DNA of 25,491 nucleotides, from assembly GCA_910588105.1 (NCBI GenBank), contig CAJUQD010000036.1, positions 1-25,491 of the forward strand. Direction: 5' to 3'. Shown here piece after piece: positions 1 through 7,633 of this stretch. The DNA comes from an uncultured Oscillospiraceae bacterium. Lineage in GTDB: Bacteria > Bacillota > Clostridia > Oscillospirales > Oscillospiraceae. The notes under the pieces are model-generated. The model searched no databases, had not been told where the DNA came from, and saw only the letters and a list, made by a program, of their open reading frames with translations. The position numbers were made by a program, and so were the translations under genes. Position 1 is the first letter of the stretch; every line of letters begins with the position of its first letter.

Positions 1-675
1 ACAAAACTACATTTTTTCCTCGGCGTTTTTTTACATTTTATCACTGGCGATGACAGTATGGAGGTCCCCACCCCGGCCAAGCTGACCGTCAAGGTCAAGG
101 GGAAAAACAAGACCCTGATACTGCTCAACGAGGGGGAGATCAATTTCCTGCGCTCCCCCGGCCTGACGGAGATCACGGTGCCGCTGCTGCTCCCCATGCT
201 GGGCGGCAGCCGGTCCCCGTCGGCTTACCTGGATATGCTGGAGGGCCTAAAGACCGGCAAAGGAACCACCCAATTTATTCTGGTACGCTCCAGCCCGGAC
301 GGGCGGCGGCTGTTTGACACCAACCTGACCGTAAGCGTGGAGGACTACAACATCGTGGAGGACGCCAAGAAGGGGCTGGACGTGTCGGTGGACGTGAACC
401 TGAAACAGTGGCGGCCCTACGGGACCAAGACCGCCACCGTGGAACCACCCGCCGAACCCAGCCAGCCCCCCACGGTGACTGTGGAGCAGGAGCGGGAGGC
501 CAGCACGGCCCCCGCTGCCAAGACCTACACCGTGAAAAAGGGCGACAGCCTGTGGGCCATCGCCGCCAAGTATTATGGGAAGGGGTCCGACTACTCCAAA
601 ATCGCCGGTGCGAACACGGACAAAATCAGCAACCCTAATCTGATCTATCCGGGGCAGGTGCTGACGCTGCCATGA
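1..675 (+). CDS. LysM-domain baseplate/tail protein, XkdP-like (5' end outside window)
   Basis: Phage structural protein of the XkdP type, which joins tail tube, baseplate hub and peptidoglycan. The N-terminal part, with a stretch reading LTVKVKGKNKT then NEGEINFLRSPGLTEI, is typical of this family. A proline/glutamate-rich linker leads to a C-terminal LysM domain (about residues 157-205 counted from the ATG at 58) with YTVKKGDSLWAIA and NPNLIYPGQVLTLP. The frame is open from base 1, and the ATG at 58 has no Shine-Dalgarno sequence, so the true start probably lies upstream and the gene is partial here. The first 18 codons overlap a sequence related to the far end of the window, so the junction may be an assembly edge. 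The gene overlaps the next one by 4 bp (ATGA). Confidence 0.82.
   Translation, partial: TKLHFFLGVFLHFITGDDSMEVPTPAKLTVKVKGKNKTLILLNEGEINFLRSPGLTEITVPLLLPMLGGSRSPSAYLDMLEGLKTGKGTTQFILVRSSPDGRRLFDTNLTVSVEDYNIVEDAKKGLDVSVDVNLKQWRPYGTKTATVEPPAEPSQPPTVTVEQEREASTAPAAKTYTVKKGDSLWAIAAKYYGKGSDYSKIAGANTDKISNPNLIYPGQVLTLP
3..56. repeat. Left copy of an inverted end repeat
   Basis: Bases 3-56 match the reverse complement of 25438-25491 at roughly 42 of 54 positions without gaps. Shared blocks include AAAACTACA, TCGGCGTTTT, TTACA and GGCG-TGACA. Read rightward here, and leftward at the other end, both copies encode a similar peptide (KLHFFLGVFLHF here, KLQNFFGVFLQF there). Both are more AT-rich than their neighbours. 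I infer a dispersed repeat at which the assembly broke; transposon ends are less likely because ordinary chromosome lies between them. Confidence 0.6.
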
Positions 676-1637
676 CCTATGAGCTGATGATCCAGCACAA
701 GGGCAGCATCATGCTGCCGCCCACCGTCGAGGGCGTGACCATTGAATGGGAACGCAAGGGCCAGCCGGGCAAGCTGGTGGCCGATGTGGTCAAAACGCCC
801 GGTCTCAGCTTCCAGGAGGGGGACCCCTGCCGCTTTTCCGTGGACGGCACCCCCGTCTTTTACGGCTTTATCTTCGACAAGGCCCGCAAGGGCAGCAACC
901 CCAACGTGATCACCATTACCGTGTATGACCAGCTGTACTACCTGAAGAATAAGGACACCTATGTCTACGAAAACAAAACCGCCGACGCCGTAATCCGCAT
1001 GATCGCGGACGACTTCCAGCTGAACGTGGGCAGCCTGGAGGGGACCGGCTTCTCCATCGCCAGCCGGGTGGAGGACAACAAAACCCTCTTTGACATCATC
1101 CAGACGGCCCTCGACGAAACCCTAAAGGCCACCGGCCAGATGTTCGTCCTCTATGACGACGTGGGCAAGCTGACCCTCAAAGGGCTGGGCAGCATGAAGA
1201 TCAACATGGTGGTGGACGACTCCGCCGCCGGGGACTACGACTACAAAAGCTCTATTTCCTCCGGGACCTATGACAAGATCAAGCTGTCCTATGAGAACAA
1301 GGAAACCGGCAAGCGGGAAATCTACATCGCCCAGGACGGGGCCAACATCAACCAGTGGGGCGTCCTCCAGTATTACGAGAAGATCGACAGCACGGCCAAC
1401 GCCAAGTCTATGGCCGACGCCCTGCTGGATCTCTACAACACCAAGACCCGGACCCTCAAGCTCCAAAGCGTGCTGGGGGACATTCGGGTCCGGGGTGGGA
1501 CGCTGCTGATCGTTACCCTGGGCCTGGGGGACATCAACCTGTCCAGCTACCTGATGGTGGAGCAGGTCAAGCATACCTTCAGCAACGAGCAACACCTGAT
1601 GGACATGAAGATGCGGGGTGGTACGTTTGTCGCTTGA
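672..1637 (+). CDS. Baseplate hub protein, XkdQ/YqbQ-like
   Basis: A 321-residue protein in the position of xkdQ of PBSX-like elements. This family forms the baseplate hub at the end of the tail tube, related in fold to T4 gp27 and phage late control protein D. The early segment (EGVTIEWERKGQPGKL, then GDPCRFSVDG and VFYGFIFDK) and the central part with DQLYYLKNKDTYVYENKTA are characteristic. No membrane segment or signal peptide is seen. It starts in an ATGA overlap with the LysM gene and runs 20 bp into the DUF2577 gene, so translation is probably coupled. Assignment rests on sequence character and gene order. Confidence 0.85.
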   Translation: MTYELMIQHKGSIMLPPTVEGVTIEWERKGQPGKLVADVVKTPGLSFQEGDPCRFSVDGTPVFYGFIFDKARKGSNPNVITITVYDQLYYLKNKDTYVYENKTADAVIRMIADDFQLNVGSLEGTGFSIASRVEDNKTLFDIIQTALDETLKATGQMFVLYDDVGKLTLKGLGSMKINMVVDDSAAGDYDYKSSISSGTYDKIKLSYENKETGKREIYIAQDGANINQWGVLQYYEKIDSTANAKSMADALLDLYNTKTRTLKLQSVLGDIRVRGGTLLIVTLGLGDINLSSYLMVEQVKHTFSNEQHLMDMKMRGGTFVA

Positions 1638-2049
1638 TATTAACGAGCTGGTGCGCCTGGTAAAACAGGCCGCCGTGGAGGCCGTGCGGGCTGACGCCCC
1701 TATGGCGGTATGCTACGGCACGGTCCTCTCCACGACCCCGCTGAAAATCCAGGTGGACCAAAAGAAAATTTTGGGGACGGCCCAGCTGATCCTAACCGAC
1801 GCCGTGCGGGACTACAACGTGGAAATGTCCACCATTGAGGGAACCGGCAAAAGCCTGGGGCCGCACTACACCGAGGACGAAAGCGGCGGCAGCGGGGACG
1901 CCGCCTTTGCGGCCCACAAGCACCGATACCAGGGCCGGAAAAAGTGGCGGGTACACAACGCCTTGAAAAAGGGCGAGAAGGTGATCCTGCTCCGCTGCGA
2001 CGGCGGGCAGAAATATGTGGTCCTGGACAGATGGGAGGCGAGGGAGTAA
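1618..2049 (+). CDS. DUF2577 phage protein, XkdR-like
   Basis: A 143-residue protein with DUF2577 features: an N-terminal helix (LDINELVRLVKQAA), a small beta domain (CYGTVLSTTPLKIQVD), a His-rich central patch (AAHKHRYQGRKKW) and a C-terminal strand (KGEKVILLRCDGGQKYVVLDRW). It matches xkdR in PBSX gene order, between the hub and the DUF2634 wedge protein, and is probably a small baseplate or hub component. The start is GTG at 1618, inside the end of the hub gene; a TTG at 1627 is an alternative. The stop overlaps the next start (TAATG). Confidence 0.8.
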   Translation: MVRLSLDINELVRLVKQAAVEAVRADAPMAVCYGTVLSTTPLKIQVDQKKILGTAQLILTDAVRDYNVEMSTIEGTGKSLGPHYTEDESGGSGDAAFAAHKHRYQGRKKWRVHNALKKGEKVILLRCDGGQKYVVLDRWEARE

Positions 2050-2459
2050 TGGGCCTGTTACCGACTACCGGGGACGACCTGGACCTGGTGCGCTTTCAAA
2101 TAGCGACCCAGCCGGGGTATACCCACAAGCTGGACATTGACCAGCAGCGAGTACGAGGGACCACCGACGAGCGCGACGCCGTGCTTCAGGCGGTCTATTT
2201 GATTTTGAACGTGGAGCGGTACGCCTACCCCATCTATTCCCGCAACTACGGGTCCGAACTGTCCGACCTGATCGGCAAGCCCAAGGACTACGCCATGAGC
2301 GAGATGAAGCGCCGGATCACCGAGGCGCTGCTCCAGGACGACAGAATTACCAGCCTCAGCGACTGGGAGTTTGAACCGGGCCGAAAGAGCGTCCGGGCCA
2401 GCTTTGTGGTGCATACCATCTACGGCGACGTGGAGGCTTCCAAGGAGGTGGATATTTAG
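2049..2459 (+). CDS. DUF2634 baseplate wedge protein, XkdS-like
   Basis: A 136-residue homologue of XkdS, the gp25-like baseplate wedge component that joins tube and sheath. Characteristic stretches are QRVRGTTDERDAVLQAVYLIL, the conserved region around YPIYSRNYGSEL, and LIGKPKDYAMSEMKRRI. The open frame extends back to 1944, but that part overlaps the DUF2577 gene in another frame. The ATG at 2049 follows a purine-rich GGGAGGCGAGGGAG ribosome binding site and makes a TAATG stop-start junction, so I chose it. The stop shares one base with the GTG start of baseplate J. Confidence 0.85.
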   Translation: MGLLPTTGDDLDLVRFQIATQPGYTHKLDIDQQRVRGTTDERDAVLQAVYLILNVERYAYPIYSRNYGSELSDLIGKPKDYAMSEMKRRITEALLQDDRITSLSDWEFEPGRKSVRASFVVHTIYGDVEASKEVDI

Positions 2460-3679
2460 TGTTTGAGGATATGACCTATGAAGCCCTGGTAAAACGGGCG
2501 CTGGCCAGGGTGCCCCCCACGATGGATAAACGGGAGGGGTCCATGGTATTCAACGGAGTGGCCCCCTCTATGGCGGAGCTGGCCCAGCTGTATATCGCCG
2601 CCGACTTCGTGTTCCAGGCCACCTATCTCCTGACCGCGCCCAGGGAATACCTGATCAAGCGGGCGTCTGACCGCAACATGGCCCCGTATCCGGCCACCGC
2701 CGCCGTCTACCGGGCGGAGTTCAACCGGGAGGTGCCGGAGGGGACCCGCTTCTCCTGCGAGGACGTGAACTTCGTCGTCACGGGCCGCATGGACCCGGAG
2801 GACGACACCGAGACCGGGTTAAGCCACCGGGTCACCTGTGAAAAGGTGGGGGCGGCCACCAATCAGTACACCGGCCAGCTTATCCCCGTTGAATACCTGG
2901 ACGGCCTGACCCATGCGGAGCTGGTGGAGCTGTTGATCCCCGGCGACGACGAGGAGGAAACAGAGGCGTTCCGGCAGCGGGTCCTTGACAGCTTCCAGTC
3001 CCAGGCGTTCGGCGGGAACCAGGCAGACTACCGGGAAAAGGTGCTGGCCATTCCGGGCGTGAGCGCCGTCAAGGTCCACCCGGTATGGAATGAGGGCATA
3101 CAGCCCGCCTCCCTGATCCCCAATGAGGAAGTGGCCGCCTGGTACAATGCCTCTGTGAGCGCGTTAGAGGCCCCTGTGGCGGCCTGGTTGACGGGGGTAT
3201 ATACGGCAGCCTCCCGCTGCCTGCTGACCGTTGGCGGGGCTGTCAGGCTGGTTATTATGGCCTCCAACGATACCGCACCGACTGAAACGCTGTTGGAGGA
3301 GGTACAGACCCGCATTGACCCCACCCAGAACGCCGGGGAGGGGCTGGGGCTTGCCCCCATCGGTCATGTGGTCCGGGTGGATGGCGTTACCCCGGAGCCG
3401 GTGGACATCGCTCTAAATTTGACCTACGCCCCCGGCTGGAGTTGGGAGGCCGTCAAGAGCTATGTGGAGGGCGTGATCGACAACTATTTTGTGGAGCTGG
3501 CTAAGACCTGGGCCAGCTCTGATTTTTTGGTCGTCCGTATCTCCCAGATTGAAAGCCGTATCCTCGCCGGGTGCGCCACCATGATAACCGACATTGGCGG
3601 CACCCGGATCAACGGGGTGGAGAGCAATCTGGCATTGGGCGCGGACAGCGTTCCCGTGAGGGGTGAAGTCAATGGATAG
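2459..3679 (+). CDS. Baseplate J-like protein, XkdT family
   Basis: A 406-residue baseplate J protein, equivalent to XkdT and gpJ of P2, which builds the baseplate wedge of contractile tails. Visible family features are the N-terminal TYEALVKRALARVPPTMDKREGS, the strand-rich centre with VPEGTRFSCEDVNFVV, the DDEEETEAFRQRVLDSFQ segment with GGNQADYREKVLAIPGVSAVKVHP, and the C-terminal domain around VTPEPVDIALNLTY. Length is normal for the XkdT group. The start is GTG at 2459, overlapping the previous stop by one base. The 3' end overlaps the next gene by 8 bp if that gene starts at 3672. Confidence 0.9.
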   Translation: MFEDMTYEALVKRALARVPPTMDKREGSMVFNGVAPSMAELAQLYIAADFVFQATYLLTAPREYLIKRASDRNMAPYPATAAVYRAEFNREVPEGTRFSCEDVNFVVTGRMDPEDDTETGLSHRVTCEKVGAATNQYTGQLIPVEYLDGLTHAELVELLIPGDDEEETEAFRQRVLDSFQSQAFGGNQADYREKVLAIPGVSAVKVHPVWNEGIQPASLIPNEEVAAWYNASVSALEAPVAAWLTGVYTAASRCLLTVGGAVRLVIMASNDTAPTETLLEEVQTRIDPTQNAGEGLGLAPIGHVVRVDGVTPEPVDIALNLTYAPGWSWEAVKSYVEGVIDNYFVELAKTWASSDFLVVRISQIESRILAGCATMITDIGGTRINGVESNLALGADSVPVRGEVNG

Positions 3680-4394
3680 GAAGCTGCTGGACTATCTCCC
3701 CCCGGTACTCCGGGAAGTCATGGAGATGCAGGCCATCAACGAGGCCAACGAGCCGGAGATCGCCATAGCCTGGGACGCCCTGACCCTTGTGCTGGCCAAC
3801 CAGTTCCTTGAAACCGCCGACGTTCGCGGGGTGTCCATCTGGGAGAAGGAGCTGAAGATATTCCCCAAGGACACCGACACCCTGGAGGGCCGTAAAGCCC
3901 GCATCAAGGCCATGTGGAACTTGGAGATACCCTACACGATCCCCTGGCTTAAAAACTGGCTGACGGGTATCTGTGGCCCGGAGGGGCACGAGGAAACCAT
4001 AGCCGACTACACCATCAACATCCAGCTCGACTATAACGTACTGCCCGACGCCGACAGCCTGGCGTTGGAAGTCTTGAAAATGTTGCTGGCGGTGCGTCCC
4101 TCCAATATGCGGGTGATGCTGACCGCCTTTTTACAGTCCTACGGCACGATTTCCTTCGGGGCAGCTGCGGAAATGTCCCAGGCTATGGAGGTCTACCCCC
4201 GGATTGTGCGAGGCATGAAAACCACCGGCGCATTGAGAAGCAGGGCCTATACGGAGCAGGCGAACCGCATAGACGTATGGCCCAAAATCGTGCGGGGCAT
4301 GAGGAGCAGCGGCACCTCCATCATGGCGGGTGCTCTGGAGTATCATGCCATTCTGGAAATTTACCCAAAGGAGGGAATAGCAAATGCCCAGTAA
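3672..4394 (+). CDS. DUF2313 baseplate wedge protein, XkdU/YmfQ-like
   Basis: A 240-residue homologue of XkdU (DUF2313), the partner of baseplate J that corresponds to gpI of P2 and helps attach tail fibres. The N-terminus reads LLDYLPPVLREVMEMQAI, and the core carries FLETADVRGVSIWEKELKI and DTLEGRKARIKAMWNL, all typical. An in-frame GTG exists at 3663, but AGGGG at 3659-3663 is spaced for the ATG at 3672. The C-terminal 60 residues extend past the usual core and contain two related motifs (YPRIVRGMKTTG, WPKIVRGMRSSG) about 30 residues apart. The last 11 bp overlap the tail fibre gene. Confidence 0.87.
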   Translation: MDRKLLDYLPPVLREVMEMQAINEANEPEIAIAWDALTLVLANQFLETADVRGVSIWEKELKIFPKDTDTLEGRKARIKAMWNLEIPYTIPWLKNWLTGICGPEGHEETIADYTINIQLDYNVLPDADSLALEVLKMLLAVRPSNMRVMLTAFLQSYGTISFGAAAEMSQAMEVYPRIVRGMKTTGALRSRAYTEQANRIDVWPKIVRGMRSSGTSIMAGALEYHAILEIYPKEGIANAQ

Positions 4395-6396
4395 GTTCGA
4401 GACCGTGATCACCGACCAGACGGAATATGGGACGGTAATGATCACCCAAGGGGCGGCTATCATCGCAGACTGTGTTCTGAACGGAAGGAAGCTGCCCATC
4501 GTGGAGGCCGCCGCCGGTGACGGCGGGGGCGAGGCCACCACGCCCACCCCCGGTCAAACCGCCCTCGTCAACGAGCGGTGGCGGGGAGAGATCGCCGGGA
4601 AGTCGCTCAGCCCCACCACCCCCAACATGATCGACGTGAAGATCGTCATTGGGGACAACGTGGGCGGCTTCACCATTCGGGAAATGGGCCTCTACAGCGA
4701 CACGGGGGTGTTGATCGCCGTATGCAACACCCCGGCCACGGAAAAAGTAGCCATTTCCAGCGGCGTATATGGCAAGCTGGCTATGATTATGCATATTGTT
4801 GTGGCAGATGTCTCTGTGCTGGAATTTAAGATTACCCCGTCCTTAGATATGGTGAACCGCCAAGAGTTAGACGAGGCGGTAGACGCGCTGGCCCTGGCCA
4901 AGCAGGACGCCTTGTCGGGCACGCCGGGCCAGGTGGTGGGGTTCAACGAGGACGGAAAGGCGGAGGCAGTGCGGGGGTGGAGCAACCCCGGACTGATCAT
5001 CAACGGGGACTTCCGTCGGCCGGTGAACCGCAACGGGAAAGATGAGTATGTAGGCGTAGTATACGGGATTGACTGTTGGCGGGGATCGGCTCCAGCCGCC
5101 ATAGTCCGCGTATCTGCCGATGGGGTGAGGCTGACGCACACTGCGACCGGCGTTGTTGCCCTGATTGAACAAAGTTTTGACGGGGTTCCGATAGCCGCCG
5201 GGGAGAGTGTAACCTTCAGCCTGCTCTATGATGAGCTTGAGGCGACCGACCCTGCCGCGCTGCTGTCGCTGCAGATCATCATCAATGGTATCGGCTATAA
5301 TTCGCCGTTTGTGTCCGCCCCAGAGGGATTGCTTACTGCAACAGCAACCCCAGGCGCGGGCGGAACGCTTGAAAAAATACTTATCATCAAACGTGGGGCG
5401 TCCGGCATAATCAGCGTAAGGCCGATTGCGTGCAAACTGGAACCGGGGCTTACGCAGACCCTGGCCCACCAGGACGGTAACGGCAGCTGGGTGCTCAACG
5501 ACCCGCCGGACTACGCCCTGCAATACGCCCTGTGCAGCCTGTACAGCCCCCACACCGGGGCGTGGGTGGGGAACCGGCGCGGCGGCGCCCAGCTGCTGGA
5601 CAACGCTTACTGGGGAGACCGGGAGGCTGTCGTCAACCAGCGGAGGAAGACGGAGTATACCGGGACAGGGTACTGCATCGACAGGTGGAAAGCCACCGCT
5701 ACAGGTACGGTGGTTACCCTCGTGGACAACGGGCTCCGGCTCACCGCCCCGGCGGATAAAAATGTGTACCTTTTGCAATATTTTGAACGCCCGCTTTCTC
5801 CAGGCGAATATACGCTCAGCACCCTGGTTTCAGAAGCAGAGGGAACCGGGTATCTCCAATTTATTTATCAGGATGGAACCTATGGACCGGCTGTGAAAAT
5901 TACCGGCAGCGGACTGTTTGTGATTGCGGCGGTGGCGACAAAAGAGGTCGGCCGTGTGGCGCTGCAAACCAACGCCGGGGGAAGTATTATATTTGAGGCC
6001 GCCAAACTGGAACCGGGGCTTACGCAGACCCTGGCCCACCAGGACGGGGACGGAAACTGGGTGCTCAACGACCCGCCGCCCAACAGGGCGCTGGAGCTGG
6101 AAAAGTGCCAGAAGTATGCAATCGCCATGGATGGTGCAGAAGTAAGGGCAAGTCGTGTTACAGCGAACGCTGTAAGAGCATTTTTCCCTACGCCACATAG
6201 CCTTAGAGCAAACCCAGCAATCACAAAAGGGGCATTTCAAGTTAAGAGTTTATCTAGTGGAAATATGATGACAAACGCAAAATGGACTGTCATGGCATTT
6301 GAAACAGGAATACTTATTACAGCAACTCTTGAGGGACATGGACAATCTGATTGCACCATTTTTTCCAACGGCGTATTTTTGTCTTCAGATTTGTAA
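4384..6396 (+). CDS. Tail fibre / receptor-binding protein with duplicated modules
   Basis: A 670-residue tail fibre in the XkdV position. Residues 1-150 form a phage tail-collar fibre N-terminal domain (FETVITDQTEYGTVMI, then NVGGFTIREMGLYSDTGVLI) that docks on the baseplate. Two beta-rich modules follow (about residues 203-375 and 405-565). Each begins with a pattern like N-x-x-x-TEY-G-x-x-Y-x-ID-W and ends with LEPGLTQTLAHQDG and WVLNDPP, and probably binds surface glycan. The final 95 residues are encoded by visibly more AT-rich DNA than the rest of the operon, consistent with an exchanged receptor-binding tip. AAAGGAGGG precedes the ATG. The first 11 bp overlap the DUF2313 gene. Confidence 0.85.
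   Translation: MPSKFETVITDQTEYGTVMITQGAAIIADCVLNGRKLPIVEAAAGDGGGEATTPTPGQTALVNERWRGEIAGKSLSPTTPNMIDVKIVIGDNVGGFTIREMGLYSDTGVLIAVCNTPATEKVAISSGVYGKLAMIMHIVVADVSVLEFKITPSLDMVNRQELDEAVDALALAKQDALSGTPGQVVGFNEDGKAEAVRGWSNPGLIINGDFRRPVNRNGKDEYVGVVYGIDCWRGSAPAAIVRVSADGVRLTHTATGVVALIEQSFDGVPIAAGESVTFSLLYDELEATDPAALLSLQIIINGIGYNSPFVSAPEGLLTATATPGAGGTLEKILIIKRGASGIISVRPIACKLEPGLTQTLAHQDGNGSWVLNDPPDYALQYALCSLYSPHTGAWVGNRRGGAQLLDNAYWGDREAVVNQRRKTEYTGTGYCIDRWKATATGTVVTLVDNGLRLTAPADKNVYLLQYFERPLSPGEYTLSTLVSEAEGTGYLQFIYQDGTYGPAVKITGSGLFVIAAVATKEVGRVALQTNAGGSIIFEAAKLEPGLTQTLAHQDGDGNWVLNDPPPNRALELEKCQKYAIAMDGAEVRASRVTANAVRAFFPTPHSLRANPAITKGAFQVKSLSSGNMMTNAKWTVMAFETGILITATLEGHGQSDCTIFSNGVFLSSDL
5433..5508 (+). 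repeat. Direct repeat, copy 1, in tail fibre gene
   Basis: This 76-bp stretch recurs at 6003-6078, exactly 570 bp (190 codons) downstream and in frame. The first 45 bp are identical and the whole repeat differs at about four positions. It encodes the closing segment LEPGLTQTLAHQDG-x-G-x-WVLNDPP of each fibre module. Near-identity of DNA inside otherwise diverged modules points to a recombination joint or recent conversion. Confidence 0.93.
6003..6078 (+). repeat. Direct repeat, copy 2, in tail fibre gene
   Basis: Second copy of the 76-bp in-frame repeat at 5433-5508. It closes the second fibre module. The DNA turns AT-rich within about 40 bp after it, so it lies at the edge of the variable C-terminal tip. 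Confidence 0.93.
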
Positions 6397-6408
6397 AGGA
6401 GGGACAAC

Positions 6409-7152
6409 GTGGACAAATTTTTCGATGAAACCACAATGCCGGAACCTACGCTGGAATTTGAGCCAGCATATAACCGCCATTACATCGCGGTAGACGAACA
6501 AGGCCGCATTGTGGACGGCTGGAGCGACGGCCCTCACCCAGGGAGAGACACATCCGGCGCAATCTGCACCAATGGAGAGGGCGGCTACCAGTTCCGACTC
6601 TTCCCCGGTGGGGAGGAGAACCCGCCGCTGTCTGCGGAGGACGGCGTGCCGCTCTACCGCTGGGACGGGGGAAAGGCCGTCCTGCGGACGCAGGCGGAGC
6701 TGGAGGCGGACCGCATCCCGCCCCTGCCGCAAGCGCGGGCGCAGAAGCTGGCCCAGCTGTCCGCCGCGTGCAGCGCCGTCATTGTGGCCGGGTGCTGCGT
6801 GGAGCTGCCGGGGGGAGGCGCAGGGCATATCTCGCTGACGGCGGAGGACCAGATCAACCTCACCAACGCCGTTGCCGCCGTAGAGGGCGGGGCGGCGGCC
6901 TACCCCTACCACCTGGACGGCGGGCTGTGCGCCCTGTACCCGGCGGCGGATATCCGGGCCATGGCCTGGGCGGCCACCGCCCACAAGCTGTACCACACCA
7001 CATACTACAACCACCTGGCGGCCTGGGTGCGGCGGTGCGAAAGTGCGGAGGAGGTGTCCGCGATCACCTACGGCGCGGAGCTGCCGGAGGATCTGGCGGA
7101 GCATATGGCGGCTATTCTGGAGGCCGCTGGAGGTGGCGTAGATGCTGTGTAA
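6409..7152 (+). CDS. Tail fibre assembly-like protein with DUF4376-type domain
   Basis: A 247-residue protein directly after the tail fibre, in the place of a fibre chaperone. The N-terminal half (EPAYNRHYIAVDEQGRIVDGW, then GEGGYQFRLFPGGEENPP) is poorly conserved in kind. The C-terminal half from about residue 110 looks like DUF4376: AGHISLTAEDQINLTNAVAAV, then YPYHLDGGLCALYPAADI and TAHKLYHTTYYNHLAAWVR. Families with this domain often accompany phage tail fibres, so a chaperone or fibre-accessory role is inferred. The start is GTG at 6409 with a strong AAAGGAGGG site at 6394-6402. The last 11 bp overlap the next gene. Confidence 0.7.
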   Translation: MDKFFDETTMPEPTLEFEPAYNRHYIAVDEQGRIVDGWSDGPHPGRDTSGAICTNGEGGYQFRLFPGGEENPPLSAEDGVPLYRWDGGKAVLRTQAELEADRIPPLPQARAQKLAQLSAACSAVIVAGCCVELPGGGAGHISLTAEDQINLTNAVAAVEGGAAAYPYHLDGGLCALYPAADIRAMAWAATAHKLYHTTYYNHLAAWVRRCESAEEVSAITYGAELPEDLAEHMAAILEAAGGGVDAV

Positions 7153-7561
7153 ATGGGAGGGCCACGTGCTCCGCTGGCTGTCCGGCGGGGTGCTGTACGG
7201 GCTGCTGGAGGTGCTGTGGCGGGGTCACACCCACTGGACCATGATGGCGCTGGCCGCCCTGCTGTGCGTGCCGCTGGATGTGGCCAACGAGCATTTCCCG
7301 TGGGAATTGCCCCTGGGCGTGCAAGCGGTGCTGGGTGGGCTGGCCATTACCGCCGGGGAGCTGGCGGCGGGGCTGGTGCTCAACGTCTGGCTGGGGCTGG
7401 GCGTCTGGGACTACACCGGGCAGTGGGGCAACCTCTGGGGGCAGGTATGTCCGCTGTACACGGCCTTGTGGTGCCTGCTGGCCGGGCCGGTGATCGTGGG
7501 CTTCGACTGGCTGGACTACTGGCTGTGTGGCGGGGAGAGGCCGAGGTACAGGCTGGTTTGA
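7142..7561 (+). CDS. CmpB-like small integral membrane protein
   Basis: A 139-residue membrane protein with about four hydrophobic segments (residues 10-30, 32-48, 62-85, 103-125). The stretch ITAGELAAGLVLNVWLGL followed by VWDYTGQWGNLWGQVCPLY and ALWCLLAGPVIV resembles the putative ABC-transporter permease CmpB family (Pfam PF06541), as far as I can tell by eye. It sits between the fibre-assembly and lysis genes, overlaps the former by 11 bp, and has a GGAGGTG site before its ATG. No ATPase partner lies nearby, so transport is unlikely. It could be a lysis accessory or a membrane moron gene, but its function is unknown. Confidence 0.65.
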   Translation: MLCKWEGHVLRWLSGGVLYGLLEVLWRGHTHWTMMALAALLCVPLDVANEHFPWELPLGVQAVLGGLAITAGELAAGLVLNVWLGLGVWDYTGQWGNLWGQVCPLYTALWCLLAGPVIVGFDWLDYWLCGGERPRYRLV

Positions 7562-7567
7562 GCAGAC

Positions 7568-7592
7568 AAAAAGCCGCCCGGTAAAAGGCGGC
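7568..7592 (-). terminator. Leftward intrinsic terminator, end of antisense RNA
   Basis: Read on the minus strand, GCCGCC and GGCGGC form a 6-bp stem around TTTTACCG, followed by TTTTTGT. There is no T-run on the plus-strand side, so it acts leftward only. No leftward protein gene ends here. The most likely user is the antisense transcript starting near 7867. Confidence 0.65.
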
Positions 7593-7597
7593 GGGAT

Positions 7598-7627
7598 TTG
7601 ACAAGACGCGGTGCATAATGGTATACT
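7598..7627 (+). promoter_or_regulatory. Consensus promoter for the small peptide gene
   Basis: TTGACA (7598-7603), an 18-bp spacer and TATACT (7622-7627). The predicted RNA start is near 7634, at the edge of the inverted-repeat arm. Its -35, spacer pattern and -10 recur in inverted form at 7874-7903. Confidence 0.8.
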
Positions 7628-7633
7628 GAGCGG

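Noticed and set aside
1944..2048. Longer N-terminus for the DUF2634 protein
   Set aside because: The extension lies fully inside the DUF2577 gene in another frame, and the ATG at 2049 has a good ribosome binding site and a stop-start overlap.
4867..5778. A 303-codon minus-strand frame inside the tail fibre region
   Set aside because: No ribosome binding site or domain. The plus-strand fibre frame covers it and holds the in-frame module repeats.
7568..7592. Hairpin as a rightward terminator of the tail operon
   Set aside because: The stem is followed on the plus strand by GGGATTTG, not a T-run. The T-run is on the minus-strand side, so it acts leftward.
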